This document shows positions 1 to 4,255 of a stretch of DNA of 5,319 bases, one piece after another; the first letter of the stretch is position 1, and each line of letters begins with the position of its first letter. The position numbers and the translations under genes were made by a program. Source of the DNA: Alphaproteobacteria bacterium (GTDB taxonomy: Bacteria > Pseudomonadota > Alphaproteobacteria > UBA8366). Location: contig JABJCS010000235.1 of NCBI GenBank assembly GCA_018665505.1, positions 1 to 5,319 of the forward strand, read 5' to 3'. The notes beneath the pieces are model-generated. The model was not told the origin of the DNA. It worked only from the letters and a program-made list of their open reading frames with translations, and made no database searches.

Positions 1-1062
1 ATTCATCTCGACAAAGCCTGCATACTGGATCGATGCGCGCCGGAGCCGGAAACCGGCCCGACCAATCACGCTGCCCGCGTCGCAGAAGCAAAACGCGGTT
101 TCACGGTTGAGGATGTCCATGAGCGCGCCAGCCGCACCCTGGAGAAATGCATCATGAATGGTGCGACCCGGATGCGCACCCATGTCGAAATCGACCCACC
201 CGCCGGCTTGATCTCCCTCGAAGGTGTTATGCAGGCGGCGAAGGATTACGCCTGGGCCATTGATGTTGAAGTCTGCGCCTTCCCGCAGGAAGGGCTCACG
301 CAAGTCGCCGACACCGACGATTTTCTGGTTGAGGCCCTCGACCGGGGGGCGCGCTGTATTGGTGCCGCACCCGGATACGATACCGACCATAACGGACAGA
401 TCGACCGCATCTTCGAGCTGGCCCGCGAATACGATATCGACATCGATATGCATCTGGATTTCGGCAACACGTCGGACGACATGGACGTCCACTATGTATG
501 CGATCTTACGGAAAAATTCGGCTATGGCGGGCGTGTCGCGGTCGGACACGTCACCAAGATGTCGATGGCGCCGCCCGATCAAATCGTCGCGATCACAAAA
601 CGCCTGGTCGACGCCGGTGTCGCCCTTACCGTTTTGCCCGCGACCGATCTATTCCTGATGGGCCGTGATCAAGACCATGGTGTGCGCCGGGGCGTGCTGC
701 CCGCTCACCGCCTGATACCGCACGGTGTCACGTGCTCGCTTTCCAGCAACAATATCCTCAATCCGTTCACACCGTTCGGGGACGGCTCGTTGATCCGAAT
801 GGCCAACATGTACGCGAATATCGCGCAGGCGAGTAAACCCAGCGAAATCCGCGATTGCTTCGAAATGGCTTCGGTCCAATCAGCCAAACTTCTGCGGCGG
901 GACGATTATGGAATCGCAGTGGGAAATCCCGCCGATATCGTCATCTTTGACGCCGCATCGCCGGAACAAGCCGTCGCCGAGGTAATCGCGCCGGAAATGG
1001 GGTTCAAGCGAGGTCACCACACCTTTACGCGGCCCGCTGCCGAGTTGCACCGGCCGCACTAG
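1..1062 (+). CDS. Cytosine-deaminase-like amidohydrolase, 5'-truncated by the window
   Basis: The frame is open from base 1 to a TAG stop at 1060-1062, giving 353 visible residues. The ATG at 154 is internal, because family sequence runs on upstream of it: the window opens on IHLDK, the end of the beta-1 HxHxDK metal site, so the first His and the start codon lie outside. Other landmarks (visible numbering) are the GATRMRTHVEIDP block (about 54-66), FPQEG (94-98, with the Gln that contacts pyrimidine in E. coli CodA), MHLDF (150-154), GHVTK (182-186), SSNN..NPF.PFG (248-260) and the C-terminal beta-sandwich stretch DYGIAVGNPADIVIFD. The fold is clearly the TIM-barrel amidohydrolase superfamily, CodA/AtzC-like. 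Against CodA, Glu217 aligns with Phe154 and Asp313 with Asn250, so cytosine deamination is doubtful. I recall related proteins sharing HLDF and SSNN, suggesting a distinct subfamily. It is probably a cytoplasmic hydrolase or lyase of a cyclic nitrogen compound; the substrate is unknown. Confidence 0.9.
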   Translation: MHLDKACILDRCAPEPETGPTNHAARVAEAKRGFTVEDVHERASRTLEKCIMNGATRMRTHVEIDPPAGLISLEGVMQAAKDYAWAIDVEVCAFPQEGLTQVADTDDFLVEALDRGARCIGAAPGYDTDHNGQIDRIFELAREYDIDIDMHLDFGNTSDDMDVHYVCDLTEKFGYGGRVAVGHVTKMSMAPPDQIVAITKRLVDAGVALTVLPATDLFLMGRDQDHGVRRGVLPAHRLIPHGVTCSLSSNNILNPFTPFGDGSLIRMANMYANIAQASKPSEIRDCFEMASVQSAKLLRRDDYGIAVGNPADIVIFDAASPEQAVAEVIAPEMGFKRGHHTFTRPAAELHRPH

Positions 1063-1512
1063 ATGCCCGTGCTTCGTCTCCTCTTCTTTCTGGTCTTTCT
1101 TGCCAACGCAAACACCGGGCTCGCCGACGAATTCCCTCGTGGACAATGGCAGGTGGTCGAGGCGGATTTCTCCGATATCGGCCACTGCCTGATGACGGAA
1201 GTGTTGGAATATAACCTGACCCTACCGCGCGCCGACGGGACGGATGGGATATACACTGAAAGCTTCAAACGGGACGGCGATGCCGGAACATGCCCCCGTG
1301 TCGGCAGCTTCCGCACCTCTTATTCGGTAAAACTGGATCGAAGCTTGAATTCCGATGATGCCTATATTGCTACCGTGACATTTCGCTATTGCGAACAAAA
1401 AGGCAGCCAAGTTTGCGGCGATATTAGCCCTGTATCATACAAACGGCTCATCTTGGAGTTGCCACGCAACGGCGTCGTTTTCGACGGCATTTTCCTCGAG
1501 CGGATCGAATAG
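1063..1512 (+). CDS. Small secreted protein of unknown function with four cysteines
   Basis: This encodes 149 residues and begins with ATG immediately after the amidohydrolase stop (TAG|ATG, no gap). I see no clear Shine-Dalgarno sequence, so translation may rely on coupling to the upstream gene. The N-terminus is a typical Sec signal peptide: an Arg at position 5, a hydrophobic core LLFFLVFLA, and a likely signal peptidase I cut after GLA (about residue 21) before DEF. No lipobox cysteine is present. The mature part, about 128 residues, has four cysteines (in GHCL, GTCPR, RYCEQ and QVCGD) that could form two disulfides in the periplasm, and alternating hydrophobic/polar stretches that suggest a small beta-rich domain. 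There is no other membrane segment. I do not recognise the family. Its codons look more A/T-rich than those of the flanking genes, which may indicate a different origin. It ends TAG. Confidence 0.75.
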   Translation: MPVLRLLFFLVFLANANTGLADEFPRGQWQVVEADFSDIGHCLMTEVLEYNLTLPRADGTDGIYTESFKRDGDAGTCPRVGSFRTSYSVKLDRSLNSDDAYIATVTFRYCEQKGSQVCGDISPVSYKRLILELPRNGVVFDGIFLERIE

Positions 1513-1619
1513 ACCAGATTACGCTGGACGGTTCGCGCACACCTTCTATTTTCCCTGTCACCGGCTGGTGATATGCACTGGCCATTCGTTTGATTTCACA
1601 TTCAAGGACCAGGCTGACT
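1513..1619 (+). other. Intergenic gap upstream of the thiolase block
   Basis: This is the only same-strand gap of any size (107 bp) and therefore the most plausible place for a promoter driving the thiolase-DUF35-RidA block. I found no convincing -35/-10 pair. Only a 4-bp inverted repeat (CCAG/CTGG, near 1514-1527) is visible behind the secreted-protein gene, without a following T tract, so it is not a credible terminator. Read-through from the upstream genes remains possible. Confidence 0.4.
1604..1608 (+). promoter_or_regulatory. Ribosome binding site of the thiolase-fold gene
   Basis: AAGGA lies 11 nt before the ATG at 1620. It supports that ATG over an upstream in-frame TTG at 1590, which would add ten residues (MISHSRTRLT) with no resemblance to the family N-terminus and would place this site inside the gene. 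Confidence 0.6.
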
Positions 1620-2798
1620 ATGACCATTAACGGTAAGGCCTATATTGCGGGGATTTACGAGCATCCCACGCGGAAGGCGACGGATAAATCGGTCGCCCAG
1701 CTTCACGCCGAAAGCGCCGCTGGCGCGTTGGCGGATGCCGGGCTGGGGCCGGACGATGTCGATGCGTATTACTGTGCAGGCGACGCACCAGGCCTCGGCC
1801 CGCTGTCGATGATCGACTATATGGGGCTCAAGAACGTACGCCATATGGATTCGACTGAAACCGGCGGCTCTTCCTATGTCGTGCATATCGGCCATGCGGC
1901 GCAAGCTATCGCCATGGGGAAGGCCAATGTCGCGCTGATCACCTTGGCCGGGCGGCCGCGTGCCGAAGGCATGGCGACGGGCACAGCGCCCCGAAACTAT
2001 GGCTCGGATGCGCCGGACGTGCCGTTCGAATTCATTTACGGCCCGACCGTCGTCAACATGTATGCCATGGCCGCGCGCCGACACATGCACGAGTTTGGCA
2101 CCACGAGCGAGCAGCTCGCTTGGATCAAAGTCGCAGCATCTCACCACGCCCAACACAACGAACACGCCATGCTACGCGATGTTGTGTCAGTCGAAGACGT
2201 CGTCAGCTCGCCGCTGATCGCCGATCCGCTGCACCGCTTGGACTGCTGCGTCATTTCCGACGGCGGCGGTGCCTTCTTGGTCGTCAGCCCGGAGATTGCC
2301 AAGTCGCTCGACCGGGATTGCATCAAGATCATGGGTCATGGCGAAGCGCCGAAGAATATCATGCGCGGCCAGGTCGATCTCACCTATACGGGCGGTCACT
2401 ATTCCGGCCCGCAAGCCTTCGAGGAAGCGGGCGTAAAGCCGGGCGATATCGATTACGCGTCGATCTACGACAGCTTCACCATCACCGTGCTCGAGACCAT
2501 CGAGGATTTGGGCTTCTGCGAGAAGGGCAAGGGCGGCGCCTTTGTCTCCGACGGCAACCTGATCTCGGGCCAAGGCAAACTACCGTTCAACACCGATGGC
2601 GGCGGGCTCTGCAATAATCACCCGATGAACCGGGGCGGCCTGACGAAAGTTCTGGAAGCGGTTCGCCAATTACGCGGCGAAGCACATCCAGCCGTTCAGG
2701 TGAAAGATTGTCAGCTGGCGCTGGCGCACGGCACCGGCGGTTCCATCGGCACCCGCATGGGAAGTTCAACGGTTATCTTGGGGAGGGACGACGCATGA
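1620..2798 (+). CDS. SCP2/lipid-transfer-type thiolase-fold protein lacking catalytic cysteines
   Basis: This encodes 392 residues, the usual length of the SCP2-type thiolase family (COG0183, often annotated acetyl-CoA acetyltransferase or lipid-transfer protein). Landmarks in order are an N-terminal VAQLHAESAAGALADAGL helix; TETGGSS (80-86) where true thiolases have the nucleophilic Cys motif (Cys aligns with Gly82 or Gly83); LDCCVISDGGGA (207-218), a typical domain-linker signature; YDSFTI (283-288); NTDGGGLCNNHPMNRGG (324-340), carrying the conserved His334 of the GHP loop; and HGTGG (370-374) where the second catalytic Cys (CxGGG) would sit. Both cysteines are therefore absent while the His loop remains. 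In established biology, Cys-less SCP2-type thiolases such as Ltp2 work with a DUF35 partner as aldolases cleaving side-chain acyl-CoA, with tyrosines proposed as catalytic; the YDSFT tyrosine is a candidate here. The stop overlaps the DUF35 start (ATGA), as expected for a stoichiometric complex. A cytoplasmic acyl-CoA role is confident; the exact reaction is inferred. Confidence 0.9.
   Translation: MTINGKAYIAGIYEHPTRKATDKSVAQLHAESAAGALADAGLGPDDVDAYYCAGDAPGLGPLSMIDYMGLKNVRHMDSTETGGSSYVVHIGHAAQAIAMGKANVALITLAGRPRAEGMATGTAPRNYGSDAPDVPFEFIYGPTVVNMYAMAARRHMHEFGTTSEQLAWIKVAASHHAQHNEHAMLRDVVSVEDVVSSPLIADPLHRLDCCVISDGGGAFLVVSPEIAKSLDRDCIKIMGHGEAPKNIMRGQVDLTYTGGHYSGPQAFEEAGVKPGDIDYASIYDSFTITVLETIEDLGFCEKGKGGAFVSDGNLISGQGKLPFNTDGGGLCNNHPMNRGGLTKVLEAVRQLRGEAHPAVQVKDCQLALAHGTGGSIGTRMGSSTVILGRDDA
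2781..2787 (+). promoter_or_regulatory. Ribosome binding site of the DUF35 gene
   Basis: GGGAGGG lies inside the 3' end of the thiolase gene, 7 nt before the ATG at 2795. It fixes the DUF35 start at the ATGA overlap rather than at an upstream in-frame start (2708), which would add 29 Arg/His/Gly-rich residues that are only an out-of-frame reading of the thiolase C-terminus. Confidence 0.75.
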
Positions 2799-3187
2799 GT
2801 GCGGAACGCGTTCTGCCGGCACCGCCGGAAAATGTCGAACACACGGAGTTCTGGGCCGCCTGCAACGACGGCAAGCTGATGCTGCCCCGCTGCAAGGACA
2901 CCAATCAATTCTTTTGGTATCCGCGCAAAACCAGCCCGTTCACCTTGAGCAGCAATGTCGAATGGATCGAAGCTTCCGGTAAAGGCGAGATCTATACCTA
3001 TTCGGTGATGCGCCGCTCCGATCCACAATACGTCATCGCCTATGTTCGGCTCGACGAAGGGGTCACGATGATGACCAACATCGTCGAATGCGATCCCGAT
3101 ACGGTCGCGGTCGGTATGAAGGTCGAACTCTTGATGCGCGAGTCCGAAGGCGGCCAAATGGTACCGGTCTTCAAACCGGCGGCATAG
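2795..3187 (+). CDS. DUF35 OB-fold protein with degenerate zinc ribbon, thiolase partner
   Basis: This encodes 130 residues, the normal length for DUF35/ChsH2-type proteins (COG1545). An N-terminal helix (about 13-23, EHTEFWAACN) leads into the rubredoxin-like segment LMLPRCKDTNQFFWYPRK (28-45), followed by the OB-fold: GKGEIYTYSVM (62-72), YVIAYVRLDEGVTMMTNIV (79-97), VGMKVEL (107-113) and VPVFKP (123-128). In the canonical protein four cysteines (CxxCG, then YPRxxCPxC) bind zinc. Here only Cys33 remains; the other positions read Thr36, Ser47 and Thr50, so zinc binding by this segment is unlikely. The WYPR and GxGxIYxYS hallmarks are intact, so the protein does not look decayed. Known DUF35 proteins bridge or support the partner thiolase and help channel acyl-CoA. 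The 4-bp overlap with the thiolase gene argues for that complex here. It is a cytoplasmic, non-catalytic or co-catalytic subunit. Confidence 0.9.
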   Translation: MSAERVLPAPPENVEHTEFWAACNDGKLMLPRCKDTNQFFWYPRKTSPFTLSSNVEWIEASGKGEIYTYSVMRRSDPQYVIAYVRLDEGVTMMTNIVECDPDTVAVGMKVELLMRESEGGQMVPVFKPAA

Positions 3188-3202
3188 CCGATATCACGAA
3201 CC

Positions 3203-3208
3203 AAGGAG
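3203..3208 (+). promoter_or_regulatory. Ribosome binding site of the RidA-like gene
   Basis: AAGGAG lies 6 nt before the ATG at 3215, in the 27-bp spacer after the DUF35 stop. It is strong and well spaced, so this gene is translated independently of DUF35 although probably carried on the same transcript. Confidence 0.75.
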
Positions 3209-3214
3209 CGGAAG

Positions 3215-3631
3215 ATGAGCCGTGTCACATATGAGAATCCGGACGGGGCCGCACCGGCCCAAGGTCTCTATTCGCATGCGGCGCGGGTCACCGCCGGCGA
3301 TCTCTACTTCGTCGCAGGGCAACTTGCTGTTGCCCCCGACGGTGGGGTTGTCGGCAAGAATGATTTCGCCGCGCAATTCCAGTGCGTCTTCGATAATCTC
3401 GGCGACGTAATGCAGGGGCTCGGTGCCGGCTGGCCCGATGTCGCGAAGTTCACGACTTATATGTTGCACTCACAAGACCTCGAGCAATTCATGGCGCTTC
3501 GGGCGGCCCTCTTCCCGAAACTGTTTGGCGGCGATGTTTTCCCGCCGAACACGCTTCTCATGGTCGACCGGTTGGTAAAGGAAGAATTCCTAATAGAGGT
3601 CGAGGCGGTGGTTGCCGCCCCGGCGACCTGA
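3215..3631 (+). CDS. RidA/YjgF/UK114-family protein lacking the substrate-binding arginine
   Basis: This encodes 138 residues, slightly longer than E. coli RidA (128). Family features in order are the N-terminal GLYSHAARVTAGDLYFVAGQLAVAPDG pattern (17-43; RidA has YSQ...G..iftSGQ), AQFQCVFDNLGDVMQGLGAGWPDVAKFTTYML (53-84), the LEQFMALRAALFPKLFG helix (89-105) and the C-terminal strand FLIEVEAVVA (125-134). RidA proteins are trimeric enzymes with active sites between subunits that hydrolyse reactive enamines/imines made by PLP enzymes. There, an Arg (Arg105 in E. coli, PARS motif) binds the substrate carboxylate. Here that motif reads PPNT, with Asn112; the conserved Glu of the IEIEA strand is kept (Glu128). 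This places it with Rid subfamilies outside classical RidA, whose substrates are mostly unknown. Lying in the thiolase-DUF35 operon, it probably serves the same catabolic route, perhaps on an imine or enol intermediate (inference). Confidence 0.88.
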   Translation: MSRVTYENPDGAAPAQGLYSHAARVTAGDLYFVAGQLAVAPDGGVVGKNDFAAQFQCVFDNLGDVMQGLGAGWPDVAKFTTYMLHSQDLEQFMALRAALFPKLFGGDVFPPNTLLMVDRLVKEEFLIEVEAVVAAPAT

Positions 3632-3635
3632 CCCG

Positions 3636-4100
3636 ATGATTAACGGACTCAAGGCGCTACTATTCGGCAATACCGACGAAGAGAATGTCGCCGCCGGCAG
3701 GCACAGCGACTCGGCACTGCATCATGCTGCCGCCGGATTACTGGTAGAAGCCGCAATGCTCGACGGACACTTCCACGATGCCGAACGTCAACGCATTGAA
3801 AGCCTTTTGACGGACCGGTTCGATGTTGAGCCGAACGACGTTTCTGCATTGATCGAGGCTGCGGAAGCGGCCGCGGTCGAGCGGGTCGAGTTGCACACGG
3901 TCACCAAAACCATCCGCGATCATTTTGATGATCAAGAACGAATCGCCATGATTGAGATGCTATGGGAAGTCGTCTATGCGGACGGCGAACTCGATGATTT
4001 CGAGTCCAACATGATGCGCCGGGTCAGCGGCTTACTCTATGTCACGGACCGGGAGAGCGGCGATGCCCGCAAGCGCGCGATGGAACGGATGAAACGCTAG
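3636..4100 (+). CDS. TerB-like protein (COG4103, tellurite-resistance TerB/DjlA fold)
   Basis: This encodes 154 residues from the ATG at 3636, only 4 nt after the RidA-like stop. A TTG at 3612 would add MPPRRPDP and overlap the upstream gene. It does have a GAGG upstream at 3602-3605, but the family normally opens with a short amphipathic stretch like MINGLKALLFG, so ATG is preferred. The protein is all-helical and shows the internal duplication typical of TerB: AAMLDGHFHDAERQRI (39-54) and VVYADGELDDFESNMM (112-127), each an xDGxxxxxE motif that could bind a divalent metal. The C-terminal RRVSGLLYVTDRESGDARK pattern is also typical of the family, so the 3' end is complete. There is no signal peptide or membrane segment. 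The function of stand-alone COG4103 proteins is unknown; tellurite resistance should not be assumed, as no other ter gene is present. Close spacing suggests translational coupling to the RidA-like gene, but the family often occurs beside unrelated genes. Confidence 0.85.
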   Translation: MINGLKALLFGNTDEENVAAGRHSDSALHHAAAGLLVEAAMLDGHFHDAERQRIESLLTDRFDVEPNDVSALIEAAEAAAVERVELHTVTKTIRDHFDDQERIAMIEMLWEVVYADGELDDFESNMMRRVSGLLYVTDRESGDARKRAMERMKR

Positions 4101-4102
4101 CG

Positions 4103-4231
4103 TCGGCCAGCAGATCCATTCTCGATGTGTCGGCGATGGTCGCACGGAATGCCGGGGTGGAGATTTACGTTTGCGAAACCGAACAGGAAGCTTTGGCGCG
4201 GATATTTCTTCTCAAGTCTATGACTCACTAA
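4103..4231 (+). pseudogene. Possible relic C-terminus of a small STAS/SpoIIAA-like protein
   Basis: Right after the TerB-like stop, a different frame reads SASRSILDVSAMVARNAG and then VEIYVCETEQEALARIF before a TAA at 4229-4231. The text looks protein-like: hydrophobic/acidic alternation VEIYV and an ETEQEALARI helix, resembling the end of STAS/SpoIIAA-type domains, which often close with a strand and an (F/V)xTxEEAL helix. An ATG at 4136 could start a 31-residue peptide, but I see no Shine-Dalgarno sequence. The frame stays open back into the TerB-like gene, where it reads as Arg-rich shadow sequence. A relic left by deletion is the best guess; a chance frame cannot be excluded. Confidence 0.28.
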
Positions 4232-4255
4232 GGTGTCGAGTTGGTATTCGACATC
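4232..4255. terminator. Weak hairpin between convergent genes, possible terminator
   Basis: TGTCGA (4234-4239) and TCGACA (4248-4253) form a perfect 6-bp inverted repeat. The stem can extend to nine pairs by adding G-C and two G-U wobbles in the + transcript, leaving a 6-nt loop. It touches the stop codon of the minus-strand glycosyltransferase gene (4254-4256). Neither side carries a clear T tract, so intrinsic termination would be weak. Its position between two convergent genes is the main argument for it. Confidence 0.25.

Noticed and set aside
224..658. Second + strand reading frame of 144 codons inside the amidohydrolase gene
   Set aside because: Ser/Arg/Pro-rich composition with no domain pattern, fully overlapping a clear family gene: a frame shadow.
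154..1062. Amidohydrolase gene starting at ATG 154
   Set aside because: The frame is open to base 1, and the residues before 154 include the family's HLDK metal-site motif, so the true start lies upstream of the window.
1514..1527. CCAG/CTGG repeat as terminator after the secreted-protein gene
   Set aside because: Only four base pairs and no T tract follow it.
1579..1594. Sigma-54-like element TGGC...TTTGAT upstream of the thiolase gene
   Set aside because: The spacing roughly fits, but the essential GC of the -12 element reads GA and the -24 element is also imperfect; no enhancer-like repeats nearby.
1602..2165. Minus-strand frame of 187 codons opposite the thiolase gene
   Set aside because: Arg/His/Gly-rich text with no recognisable motif, as expected opposite GC-rich coding DNA; the + strand is unambiguous thiolase.
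2187..2573. Minus-strand frame of 128 codons opposite the thiolase gene
   Set aside because: Antisense shadow with no motif or ribosome site, overlapping conserved thiolase motifs.
2711..3157. Minus-strand frame of 148 codons opposite the DUF35 gene
   Set aside because: No family features, and it lies opposite a complete DUF35 gene with ribosome site and overlap-coupled start.
3636..4100. Tellurite-resistance operon
   Set aside because: Only one TerB-like protein, of the stand-alone COG4103 type, is present; no terA, terC, terD, terE or terZ neighbour is visible.
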